This document shows positions 19,318 to 26,532 of a stretch of DNA of 36,143 bases, one piece after another (the first letter of the stretch is position 1; every line of letters starts with the position of its first letter). Made by a program: the position numbers and the translations under genes. The stretch covers positions 1 to 36,143 of the forward strand of contig CAZCFZ010000038.1 in assembly GCA_964498065.1 (NCBI GenBank), written 5' to 3'. This DNA comes from FEN-1297 sp964498065. Its GTDB lineage: Bacteria; Bacteroidota; Ignavibacteria; Ignavibacteriales; Ignavibacteriaceae. The notes beneath the pieces were generated by a model that was not told the DNA's origin, made no database searches, and was given only the letters and a program-made list of their open reading frames with translations.

Positions 19318-20133
19318 ATGAATTATGAAATGAATGATTTTTCTACGGACGTTATTAAAAAGAGTTTTGAATTGCCTGTGCTCGTTGATTTTTGGGCAGA
19401 ATGGTGCGGACCTTGCAGAGTATTAAGTCCTATTTTGGAAAGACTTGCGGAAAAATTTAAGGATCAATGGAAGTTAGTAAAAATAAATTCGGATAAATAC
19501 CCTGAAGTTGCTGAGAAATATGGAGTAAAAGGAATACCAAATGTTAAATTATTTGTTGATGGAGAAGTTGTAAATGAATTTACAGGTGCGCTGCCTGAAA
19601 ATATGGTAATGGAATGGCTGAAAAAAGCAATACCAAGTAAAAATCAAAAATCCATAGATGAAGCTAAATTATTGCTAACAAAAAATAAAAATGAAAAAGC
19701 AGTAAAATTATTGAAATCAATTTTATCATCGGAACCTGATAATGAAGAAGTAAAAATTTTGCTTGCTAAATCAACTTTCTTTGAAAATCATGAAAACAGT
19801 ATAAAACTATTGGAAGGTATTGATGAGTCATCGGAATTTTTTGAATTGGAAGATTCCTTAAGAACTTTTGCAAGGATGTTTGATTTATTAAATCAATCCG
19901 ATTCACTCCCTACGAATCAGGTAAAAGACATTTATCTTAGAGCAATAAAAAATGTAAAAGAACAGAATTTTGATTCTGCTTTAGAAAATTTTATAGAAGC
20001 AATTAGAACCGACCGCTATTATGATGACGACGGTTCGAGAAAAGCTTGTATAGCAATTTTTAAGTACCTTGGTGAAGATAACGAGACTACATTAAAATAT
20101 AGAAGAGATTTCAGCAGTGCATTGTATATATAG
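19318..20133 (+). CDS. thioredoxin-TPR fusion protein (CnoX/YbbN-like)
   Basis: This 271-aa protein has an N-terminal thioredoxin domain at 1-110 with an intact WCGPC active site (W29, C30, C33), the FWAEWCGPCR context and the cis-proline loop KGIPNVKLF. Residues about 115-271 form TPR-like helices (AKLLLTKNKNEKAVKLLKSI and following). The layout and length resemble CnoX/YbbN co-chaperones (about 280 aa), which hold unfolded or oxidised proteins for the folding machinery. Unlike E. coli YbbN, both Cys are present, so it may also be redox-active. No signal peptide is seen, so it is cytoplasmic. AAAGGA lies about 10 nt before the ATG. Its stop codon abuts a 30-bp tandem repeat array. Confidence 0.88.
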   Translation: MNYEMNDFSTDVIKKSFELPVLVDFWAEWCGPCRVLSPILERLAEKFKDQWKLVKINSDKYPEVAEKYGVKGIPNVKLFVDGEVVNEFTGALPENMVMEWLKKAIPSKNQKSIDEAKLLLTKNKNEKAVKLLKSILSSEPDNEEVKILLAKSTFFENHENSIKLLEGIDESSEFFELEDSLRTFARMFDLLNQSDSLPTNQVKDIYLRAIKNVKEQNFDSALENFIEAIRTDRYYDDDGSRKACIAIFKYLGEDNETTLKYRRDFSSALYI

Positions 20134-20252
20134 GATCGTTGCACTTAAAGCTGAAAGAGAAAGGATCGTTTCACTCCAAGAGAAAAACTAAATAATCGTT
20201 ACACTCAAGGATAAAAGTGAAAAGATCGTAAAACTCAAAAAGAAATGTGAAT
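20133..20252 (+). repeat. four degenerate 30-bp tandem repeats
   Basis: Four units start at 20133, 20163, 20193 and 20223, exactly 30 bp apart, each beginning with a variant of RGATCGTTNCACTCAA followed by an A-rich half. The first unit begins at the last base of the thioredoxin-TPR stop codon. Units differ at several positions, so the array is old or degenerate. The same core (GATCGCTNCGCTCAA) reappears inverted at 20719-20759 on the far side of the broken four-helix-bundle gene. There are no spacers, so this is not CRISPR. Confidence 0.75.
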
Positions 20253-20295
20253 AAATATTGCAATGCATAAGAATTAATTGAATTTATAATCTTTA

Positions 20296-20655
20296 TTAAT
20301 TTACTTTTTGTGATAAATGTTTAATAAAAGAATATAATTGCTTTGATAATTTAAGCGCGTCGCTAATTAATATTTCATATTCGGTTTGTTCTAAATATTT
20401 TAATTCAACTGCTATTCGTAATAACCTTCTTAATTCTCCGACAGAACCTTTTGAATAATATAGAAATTTTATAAAGTTCTTATTACTGCATCTTTCAAAT
20501 CCTTCAGCAATATTATTCATTACCGAAATTGATGCTCTTTGAATTTGATCTTTAAAACCAAAATCTCTAATATAGTTTGTATTCTCAATTGAATATACAT
20601 TTAATGCAATTGACTTTGCCAATTACCAAACTTCCAAATCCTCAAAAGTTTTCAT
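20296..20655 (-). pseudogene. four-helix-bundle (23S IVS-type) protein gene interrupted by TAA at codon 11
   Basis: The frame starts at ATG 20655 with a strong ribosome site (GGGAGGA, 7 nt upstream) and reads MKTFEDLEVW, then TAA at 20623-20625, then LAKSIALNVY... to a normal stop at 20296. The whole, 118 residues plus the internal stop, matches the length and pattern of the four-helix-bundle family related to the 23S rRNA intervening-sequence protein: FEDLEVWxxA at the start, the QIQRASISVMNNIAEGFERC signature, and FIKFLYYSKGSVGELRRLL. The stop replaces the Gln/Lys that normally follows VW, one change from CAA or AAA. Restart at the TTG at 20622 would lack a ribosome site and the first helix turn. 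It is probably inactivated, recently, because everything else is intact. Confidence 0.8.
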
Positions 20656-20718
20656 TTGAATTCCTCCCTTTAAAATTGTTATTCTTTTTTTGAAAAGAGA
20701 ACAATTTCCCCTTTCTTT

Positions 20719-20759
20719 CCTTGAGCGCAGCGATCTTTATTCTTTGAGCGAAGCGATCC
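20719..20759 (-). repeat. two inverted copies of the GATCGYTNCRCTCAA repeat
   Basis: Read on the minus strand, two units begin GGATCGCTTCGCTCAAAG (20742-20759) and AAAGATCGCTGCGCTCAAGG (20719-20738), 23 bp apart. They share the core of the four 30-bp units at 20133-20252 but in the opposite orientation, so the four-helix-bundle gene is bracketed by inverted repeats. They lie just downstream of the mnmA stop codon. Confidence 0.65.
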
Positions 20760-20768
20760 TTCCTCCCT

Positions 20769-21818
20769 TTACAAAATCACTCCGCCGCCAAGACATATAT
20801 CTTCATTGTAAAAAACAGCAAACTGTCCCGGTGCAATCCCTTGATCGGCTTTATTTAATTTTACTTCAGCGGTTTCGTCGCTTATAAAATTTAAACTGCA
20901 TTTATACATGTGCGCACCATGACGGATTTTCACAAGCAAATTACTTGTTTGAGGTTGCTGCTCTGCAATCCAATTAAATTTTCCCACATTAAAAATATTT
21001 TTAGCCCTTTTAGCTTTATTCTCTTTCGATATGAAAATTATATTGTTTTCTATATCCTTTTTAACTACATACCATGGTCCGCCGGACAAACCCAAACCTG
21101 ACCTCTGGCCGATTGTATAGAAATAATATCCGTTATGTTCGCCTATTTTCTTATTGGAATCTATATCAACAATATCGCCTTTAATCTCGCCCAAATGATG
21201 TTTTACAAATTCATTAAATTTTATCTGACCTAAAAAACAAATTCCCTGGCTGTCTTTCCTATCCATATTCGGCAGATTATATTGATGAGCTAATTCTCTC
21301 ACTGAAAATTTATCGTAATTACCTAACGGGAAATATGCGCGGGATAATTGTTCTTGCGTCAGATAAGCTAAAAAATAAGTTTGATCTTTTACTGGATCGG
21401 GAGTCCTTTTTAAAATGTATTTTCCATCGATTAATTCCAGCTTTGCATAATGGCCGCTTGCTACTTTTTCAAAAGACTTATCTATCTTATCATAAAACTG
21501 CCCGAATTTTATTAAACTGTTGCAAAACATATCGGGATTAGGAGTTCTGCCTTCCTTTATTTCTGTAATTGTGTAAGTCACCACAGTTTCCCAATATTCA
21601 GTCTGCAGCGGAAGAATTTCCAAAGGAACTGAGGCCTGTTCACAAACTCCGCGGGCATACTGCAAATCTTCTTCCCATGGACAATCACCCAAAAATGAAA
21701 ATTCATCCTGGAGCCAGATCTTCAAATAAAAGGCTGTAATGTCATGTCCTTGATCCTTCAACAACCTTAGTGCAACTGAACTGTCTACTCCGCCAGATAA
21801 TAATACTGCGATTTTCAT
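20769..21818 (-). CDS. mnmA: tRNA-specific 2-thiouridylase MnmA
   Basis: This 349-aa cytoplasmic enzyme activates U34 of tRNA Lys, Glu and Gln with ATP and inserts sulfur to give 2-thiouridine (EC 2.8.1.13). The ATP-pyrophosphatase loop SGGVDSS is at 8-14. The two catalytic Cys are present: C99 in NPDMFCN and C194 in DSQGICFLG, the latter being the persulfide Cys. The conserved TIGQRSGLG is at 235-243 and the C-terminal beta-barrel ends at GGGVIL. It is slightly shorter than E. coli MnmA (368) but complete. It lies 88 bp downstream of the small membrane protein gene on the same strand. The usual partners (sulfurtransferase, MnmE/G) are not in the window. Confidence 0.96.
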   Translation of the reverse strand: MKIAVLLSGGVDSSVALRLLKDQGHDITAFYLKIWLQDEFSFLGDCPWEEDLQYARGVCEQASVPLEILPLQTEYWETVVTYTITEIKEGRTPNPDMFCNSLIKFGQFYDKIDKSFEKVASGHYAKLELIDGKYILKRTPDPVKDQTYFLAYLTQEQLSRAYFPLGNYDKFSVRELAHQYNLPNMDRKDSQGICFLGQIKFNEFVKHHLGEIKGDIVDIDSNKKIGEHNGYYFYTIGQRSGLGLSGGPWYVVKKDIENNIIFISKENKAKRAKNIFNVGKFNWIAEQQPQTSNLLVKIRHGAHMYKCSLNFISDETAEVKLNKADQGIAPGQFAVFYNEDICLGGGVIL

Positions 21819-21906
21819 ATAACTAAAAATTTAAAATTAATTCTATAAAAATAAATAAAGTTAAGGGAACTTTTAAGTCAAAATCGGAATGTTCTTTTTA
21901 CGAATA

Positions 21907-22461
21907 CTATTTTTTATTTTTTTGTGATTTGGTATTTCCGGGTTCTTTGGAATCGGAAGAAATATTCTTATTAATTTTAGGCTTTTTTTGCCGGACTTTA
22001 TTGACTACTTCATCATAAACGTCTCGATTAACCTTGCTGAGTATTATTGTTTGAAGCGCTTTAACATTTTTGATGCTGTTGAAAAATCCGATACTTATAT
22101 TGTTTTTTCCGTCGAAGACACTCATCAAGCCGGCAATCTTACCCTCAAATATTCCGCCTTTAAGGTTTTTAACATCAGAATAATAAATTGTTATTTCCTT
22201 CCTTGAAAGCAGAAAATTGCTGCATTTAATTTTCTCATTATCGGCTTCTATTTTATAGGGCAGTACTTTGTACAAGTTTAAATAATGCCTGTTTAAAAAA
22301 TAAATTAATAGTGCGGAAATTATTAGCGGAATTAGATAAACAAGTGAACGGCTTAAACTTGAAACAGAAGTTAATAAGTATATTAAAAGCAGCATAGTAA
22401 CAGGAATATTTCCGTACCTATATAAAAGCTTATTTGAAAGGCTGTAAGTAAAACTCTGCAT
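21907..22461 (-). CDS. small membrane protein with PH-like soluble domain, unknown function
   Basis: This 184-aa protein has two adjacent membrane segments, about 18-35 and 38-56 (YLIPLIISALLIYFLN), then a soluble beta-rich part about 65-145 beginning YKIEADNEKIKCSNFLLSRK. That two-TM plus beta-domain layout resembles bacterial PH-domain (DUF304-type) membrane proteins. The C-terminus is a basic, low-complexity tail rich in Lys, Asn and Ser. It is 60 bp downstream of the lipoprotein gene and 88 bp upstream of mnmA, all minus strand. The PH-like call is tentative; no function is claimed. Confidence 0.6.
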   Translation of the reverse strand: MQSFTYSLSNKLLYRYGNIPVTMLLLIYLLTSVSSLSRSLVYLIPLIISALLIYFLNRHYLNLYKVLPYKIEADNEKIKCSNFLLSRKEITIYYSDVKNLKGGIFEGKIAGLMSVFDGKNNISIGFFNSIKNVKALQTIILSKVNRDVYDEVVNKVRQKKPKINKNISSDSKEPGNTKSQKNKK

Positions 22462-22521
22462 TTATGTTTAATCGAAGATAAAAAATACTTAGCTTAAATT
22501 AAATATTTTTAAAATGAATTA

Positions 22522-23331
22522 TCAGTCAAATTTTATCGTAACTGGATTATTTAATTCCATTTTAATTCCCGGAACACTCTTTAGCAGCTCTTTAAGTTCA
22601 TTTACATCATGTCCTTCCATCCGGCTGAATTTATCCAATTTATCTTTATCCTTTACCAATTCTTTAAATGAAACATCAAACAAGGTAACGTTTGAGCCAT
22701 TAACATATGAAGCATTTGTGCTTTCTATATTCCCGTTTACGTGTATTCTGACGGTTACCCTAAAATCCTCCATCATAGTTAGAAACTGTTTTGCAAATAC
22801 ATTATTTACATTTGAAGTATCTTTAGAATTTTTCTTGTTTCGGGATTCCTTATTCATATCCTCCCTGGACATATTTACTAAAATTTCAGCCGGACTGCCC
22901 GGTTTAAATTGAAACGTCATATAATCTTTTTTGCCCTGATCATTTCCCGACATTCCCGTTTTGTTATCGGGATTTTCATTAATTTTCAATTTACTTAGAT
23001 CGGTAAAACTGTAAACAGCAGTATAGCCTTCTTTCCCGTCTTCCTTAATTTCTTTACTGGAAACGAATTTAACACCTTCGCCCATTTCAGGAGCATGCGA
23101 TTTTAATTCTTCCACATTCATTAAAGAAAATTTTGAGGATTTTGTGGTATCTGAACTGTCCGATTTACTGAAACCGGAAAGTAGCGCAACCATATCTTTA
23201 CTGAACAAAACTTTTTCATTTATCGTACCCGAACCGTCTTTATTTACATTAACGGTAGTTTGAACTTCCAGACATCCGCTAAAGAAAAATGCAATTATAA
23301 TAATTACGAATAATCTTTTAGCTGTTTTCAT
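22522..23331 (-). CDS. secreted lipoprotein, unknown function
   Basis: This 269-aa protein starts with a hydrophobic leader ending FFFSGC, a good lipobox with the lipidated Cys at residue 20. A beta-rich stretch VQTTVNVNKDGSGTINEKVLFSKD follows. This is a recurrent opening in bacterial lipoproteins where a hairpin with N-K-D-G-S-G turns precedes a compact domain. The middle (about 140-165) is hydrophilic and Lys/Asn/Ser-rich, and the C-terminal part returns to beta-strands (VTVRIHVNGNIESTN). A strong ribosome site (AAAGGAGA) precedes the ATG. It lies 60 bp upstream of the PH-like membrane protein gene and is possibly cotranscribed with it. Likely envelope-located; the role is not known. Confidence 0.75.
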   Translation of the reverse strand: MKTAKRLFVIIIIAFFFSGCLEVQTTVNVNKDGSGTINEKVLFSKDMVALLSGFSKSDSSDTTKSSKFSLMNVEELKSHAPEMGEGVKFVSSKEIKEDGKEGYTAVYSFTDLSKLKINENPDNKTGMSGNDQGKKDYMTFQFKPGSPAEILVNMSREDMNKESRNKKNSKDTSNVNNVFAKQFLTMMEDFRVTVRIHVNGNIESTNASYVNGSNVTLFDVSFKELVKDKDKLDKFSRMEGHDVNELKELLKSVPGIKMELNNPVTIKFD

Positions 23332-23662
23332 GCCCCGTCTCCTTTAATAAAATTTAACCCGGATAAATATAAGAAATTATATTATTCTTTGGATGAAAAT
23401 TTTGATAGTGAGCTAATTATATGAAAACTCTACAAAATATTGTTTGTCATCCCGAGCGGAGACGAGGGATGAGCGAAGTCGATGAGTGTTTTCATCATTG
23501 TCATAGTTCGACTCTGCTCACTATGACAAAATAACAAATTAAGCCACCATAAAAATTTTATTAAGCAACTTCATTTATATATTCCAGCGGTATTAATAAT
23601 CAAAAATGATTCCTGTTTTAACGGAATAATCTGCTTAGTTCTGACTTTTTAATCGTGTCTAT
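23332..23662. other. 331-bp intergenic region between PhoH-type and lipoprotein genes
   Basis: Both flanking genes are on the minus strand. The region carries the REP-like double hairpin at 23443-23530. The remainder is AT-rich with no supportable ORF, and no promoter was assigned. Confidence 0.45.
23443..23530. repeat. REP-like double-hairpin repeat (GTCATCCCGAG family)
   Basis: The element is bounded by TTTGTCAT and ATGACAAA. Inside are two hairpins: TCATCCC-N12-GGGATGA (23447-23472) and TTGTCATAG-N14-CTATGACAA (23498-23529), with GAGCGAAGTCGA between them. GTCATCCCGAGCG...GGGATGAGCGAAGTCGA is a common dispersed intergenic repeat type. It lies downstream of the PhoH-type gene and could stabilise its mRNA 3' end. 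Confidence 0.65.
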
Positions 23663-25033
23663 TTATAGCAAATTGCTTGCAAGCTCTGCCAATTCCGACC
23701 GTTCTCCCTTTTCCAAATTAATATGGGCATAAAGCTTTTGACCTTTGAAATGATCGATTAAATACGATAGTCCGTTCGATTGTGAATCCAAATAAGGATG
23801 ATCTATTTGGTAAATGTCCCCCGTAAAAATAACTTTGGAACCTTCTCCTGCACGGGTAATTATTGTCTTAACCTCGTGGGGAGTTAAATTTTGCGCTTCA
23901 TCAACAATAAAAAATATTCTCTGCAGACTTCTTCCTCTGATGTAAGACAAAGGTTCAATAACAAGTTTTTCATCTTTTATCATTGCATTTATTTGCTGGT
24001 TCTGCTTGTCTGTTTCCGTAAATTGATCCTGTATAACTCTTAAATTATCCCATAAAGGCTGCATGTAGGGCTCTAATTTACTTTGAACATCACCGGGGAG
24101 GTAACCAATATCCTTATTGCTTAAAGGAACAACCGGGCGTGCAACATAAATTTGTCTATAATATTTTCTTACTTGTAAAGCGCTGGCTAGAGCGAGTAAT
24201 GTTTTTCCGGTACCGGCTTTACCTGTTAATGTAACGAGAGGAATATTATTGTTTGTTAATGCATCTACTGCGAATGTTTGTTCTGCGTTTCTCGGCTTAA
24301 TTCCGTAAATCACATTCTTATCTACTTTATGAAAGGTGGTCATTTCCTGATCAAGATAAGCCAGAATCGATCTGTTTGGATTTTTCAAAATAAAATATTT
24401 ATTAGGAACCGCTTCGCCTTTAATTTTTTTAAGAACCTGTTCTGCAGGAATCTCATAAGGCAAATGAAAAAGCTGAATTATGGTTTCATCATCAAAATCT
24501 TCAACAATCTCTTTTCCGGAATATAGCTCTTCTATACTTGTAACTCTGTCGGTTGTATAATCATCAGCTAATATTCCAAGAGCTTTGGCTTTCATTCGAA
24601 GGTTTACATCTTTACTAATTAAAATTACCGTCGAATCATTTTTCAATTTTTTGTTCCACTCAAGAGCAACCGATAATATACGGTGATCCGGAGTATCTTC
24701 TTTAAAAATATCTTTTATTTCATTAGAAATACCCCTTGCAATTCCAATCTTAACTCTGCCTCTTCCCTTACCCATGGAAACTCCGCCGTTAAACAAAGCA
24801 GAGCCAGTCATTGAATCCAACGTTCTGGCAAATTCCCTGGCATTCAAATTTATTACCTGACTGCCTCTTTTGAAGTGGTCAAGTTCTTCTAAAACCGTAA
24901 GAGGAATAACTATATCATTTTCCTGAAACTGATTTATACATGTGGAGTCGTGCAGAATTACATTTGTATCAAGAATAAATGTCTTCGGTACTTTAATATT
25001 TTTTATTTTAGATGAAGATTTTGACGCTTTCAT
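23663..25033 (-). CDS. phoH2: PIN-PhoH fusion protein (ribonuclease-ATPase)
   Basis: This 456-aa protein has an N-terminal PIN nuclease domain (about 17-165): FILDTNVILHD with D22, E49/E50, D116 in TPDHRIL and D142 as likely metal ligands. The C-terminal PhoH ATPase domain (about 240-456) has Walker A GKAGTGKT at 271-278, Walker B FFIVDEAQN at 374-382 and the FTGDIYQID motif near 403. The fusion layout is that of PhoH2/YlaK proteins, described as ATP-dependent RNA-unwinding ribonucleases. All key motifs are intact. It is cytoplasmic. It is divergently oriented from carA, sharing the 422-bp intergenic region, and its ATG is preceded by AAAGG at about 10 nt. The biological target is unknown. 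Confidence 0.92.
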   Translation of the reverse strand: MKASKSSSKIKNIKVPKTFILDTNVILHDSTCINQFQENDIVIPLTVLEELDHFKRGSQVINLNAREFARTLDSMTGSALFNGGVSMGKGRGRVKIGIARGISNEIKDIFKEDTPDHRILSVALEWNKKLKNDSTVILISKDVNLRMKAKALGILADDYTTDRVTSIEELYSGKEIVEDFDDETIIQLFHLPYEIPAEQVLKKIKGEAVPNKYFILKNPNRSILAYLDQEMTTFHKVDKNVIYGIKPRNAEQTFAVDALTNNNIPLVTLTGKAGTGKTLLALASALQVRKYYRQIYVARPVVPLSNKDIGYLPGDVQSKLEPYMQPLWDNLRVIQDQFTETDKQNQQINAMIKDEKLVIEPLSYIRGRSLQRIFFIVDEAQNLTPHEVKTIITRAGEGSKVIFTGDIYQIDHPYLDSQSNGLSYLIDHFKGQKLYAHINLEKGERSELAELASNLL

Positions 25034-25228
25034 TTAACTTTGCCTTTAAATGTTCGACAAATTATCAGGAATTTATATAAGATAAAAATGAGTTAAAGTT
25101 AATAACATGTTAAATAATCATTAATAAATATTGGTTGGTAAATGACAAGCCGTATACAATTATTACTCTTCTGCAATATTATAAAAATTCCCCGAGCCAG
25201 ATTAAAATTCCGTATTTTATTTTTATTC

Positions 25229-25250
25229 TTTAGTGAATTTAATCACTAAA
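25229..25250. promoter_or_regulatory. CRP/FNR-like palindrome upstream of carAB
   Basis: TTTAGTGA-N6-TCACTAAA is a perfect 8-bp inverted repeat with the 6-nt centre typical of CRP/FNR-family operators (core NGTGA-N6-TCACN). Its centre (25239.5) is about 62 bp upstream of the start point predicted from the carA promoter, the classic class I activator position. The palindrome and spacing are direct; the regulator is inferred. Confidence 0.5.
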
Positions 25251-25266
25251 AATTTAAATTCATAAA

Positions 25267-25295
25267 TTGAATCTAAAAACAGTTTAATATATATT
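25267..25295 (+). promoter_or_regulatory. sigma70-type promoter of carAB
   Basis: TTGAAT (25267-25272), a 17-bp spacer, then TATATT (25290-25295): four of six and five of six matches to TTGACA/TATAAT at ideal spacing. The predicted start point is near 25302, giving a leader of about 154 nt before carA. Confidence 0.6.
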
Positions 25296-25347
25296 TGCTA
25301 AACTTTCTAAAAAAGATAATTGAATAGAAATAAAATAACTACACACG

Positions 25348-25417
25348 CGGATAAAATCGATATAAAAATAGAGACTATAATTAAATAGCCACTCTTAAGT
25401 GGCTATTTTTTTATCCG
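25348..25417 (+). promoter_or_regulatory. candidate transcription attenuator in the carAB leader
   Basis: A strong intrinsic-terminator hairpin, AAATAGCCACT-CTTA-AGTGGCTATTT (25383-25408), runs into seven T's (25406-25412) inside the carA leader, before the gene. Two upstream segments can compete. CGGATAAAA (25348-25356) pairs perfectly with TTTTATCCG (25409-25417), taking up the U-tract. AAAAATAG (25364-25371) pairs with CTATTTTT of the terminator's 3' arm. A terminator plus an upstream decoy of its own 5' arm is the layout of an attenuator. No leader peptide or known riboswitch is recognised. The alternative is the 3' end of a short independent RNA. Confidence 0.55.
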
Positions 25418-25455
25418 TACAAGAAGAATTAACTTTTTCAAACAAATGAGAAATC

Positions 25456-26532
25456 ATGAGCGGCAAAAAAAAATCAGCTAAGCTTATTTTAGAAGACGGT
25501 TCGGAATTTATTGGAAATAGTTTTGGTTATCAAGGCAATACAAACGGCGAAGTTGTTTTTAACACCGGGATGGTGGGATATCCCGAAACAATGACGGACC
25601 CATCTTATCGCGGACAAATTTTAGTTTTTACTTTTCCATTAATAGGAAATTACGGCGTTCCTGACTATGAACGGGAAAACGGTTTGCTAAAATATTTTGA
25701 ATCGGAAAAAATACATTGCAGAGCTATAGTTGTTTTGGATTATTCAAACGAATATTCACACTGGAACGGAAAAAGATCACTCGATGATTGGATGAAGGAA
25801 CAAAAAATTCCGGGTATCTATGGAATAGATACAAGAATGCTGACTAGGAAACTCCGTGAAAAAGGGACTATGCTCGGCAAAATTGTTATTAACGAAAAAG
25901 AACCTGTAGATTTTGAAGATGTAAACAAACTCGATCTTGTGGGACAGGTTAGTACAAAAGAGCCTGTTGAATACGCAAGAAACAAAAGACGAATTGTACT
26001 TGTTGACTGCGGAACAAAGAATAATATTATTCAAGCATTTCTTAAACGCAATATTACCGTTCTGAGAGTTCCATACAATTATGATTTCTCAAAAGAAAAA
26101 GTCGACGGCATTTTAATTTCCAACGGTCCAGGCGATCCGAAAATTTGCACAACTACTATTGAAAATACTCGTAAAGTTTTGAATAACGGAACGCCGGTAC
26201 TTGGAGTTTGTCTCGGCAGCCAGATAATGGCGCTTGCAGCCGGTGCGGATACTTACAAACTTAAATACGGACACCGCAGCCACAATCAGCCATGTAATGA
26301 AATGGGCACAAAGAGATGTTATATCACTTCACAAAATCATGGTTATGCGGTAAACTCAGAGACGCTGCCCGAAGACTGGAGAGAATGGTTTGTAAACGAT
26401 AACGACGGAACAAACGAGGGAATAATTCATATTTCCAAACCTTTATTTGCGGCGCAATTTCACCCGGAAGCTTCTCCCGGACCTGACGATACCGAATTTA
26501 TTTTTGATATGTTTTTGAGGGCTTTAAAATGA
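25456..26532 (+). CDS. carA: carbamoyl-phosphate synthase small subunit (glutaminase)
   Basis: This 358-aa glutamine amidotransferase subunit hydrolyses glutamine and passes ammonia to CarB for carbamoyl phosphate synthesis (EC 6.3.5.5), feeding pyrimidine and arginine pathways. The N-terminal domain (about 5-150) carries NTGMVGYPETMTDPSYRGQI. The C-terminal class I GATase domain (about 178-358) has nucleophile C252 in GVCLGSQ and partners H336 and E338 in FHPEASPGP. ISNGPGDP at 221-228 is the oxyanion loop region. All catalytic residues are present. Its TGA overlaps the carB ATG by 4 bp, indicating translational coupling. The ribosome site is weak (only GAG near the ATG). Expression probably depends on the promoter and leader described above. 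Confidence 0.97.
   Translation: MSGKKKSAKLILEDGSEFIGNSFGYQGNTNGEVVFNTGMVGYPETMTDPSYRGQILVFTFPLIGNYGVPDYERENGLLKYFESEKIHCRAIVVLDYSNEYSHWNGKRSLDDWMKEQKIPGIYGIDTRMLTRKLREKGTMLGKIVINEKEPVDFEDVNKLDLVGQVSTKEPVEYARNKRRIVLVDCGTKNNIIQAFLKRNITVLRVPYNYDFSKEKVDGILISNGPGDPKICTTTIENTRKVLNNGTPVLGVCLGSQIMALAAGADTYKLKYGHRSHNQPCNEMGTKRCYITSQNHGYAVNSETLPEDWREWFVNDNDGTNEGIIHISKPLFAAQFHPEASPGPDDTEFIFDMFLRALK

Larger units (their letters stand above)
25034..25455. other. 422-bp divergent intergenic region between PhoH-type gene and carA
   Basis: On the carA side it holds a palindrome (25229-25250), a sigma70-type promoter (25267-25295) and a leader with terminator and alternative stems (25348-25417), each listed separately. 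On the PhoH side a TATAAA is visible on the minus strand near 25057-25062 without a good -35. No ORF is supportable. Confidence 0.6.

Noticed and set aside
20133..20252. CRISPR array suspected from the exact 30-bp period
   Set aside because: The units are contiguous with no spacers, are diverged from each other, and no cas gene is in the window.
20296..20655. Diversity-generating retroelement accessory (Avd) gene
   Set aside because: Avd is also a four-helix bundle, but there is no reverse transcriptase, template repeat or variable repeat nearby, and the sequence follows the IVS-type family.
25290..25297. Bacteroidetes-type -7 element (TATATTTG) for carA
   Set aside because: The sequence fits TANNTTTG, with a TTG 20 bp upstream, but it fits a sigma70 promoter equally well, and the perfect sigma70 promoter at 35261 favours the latter.
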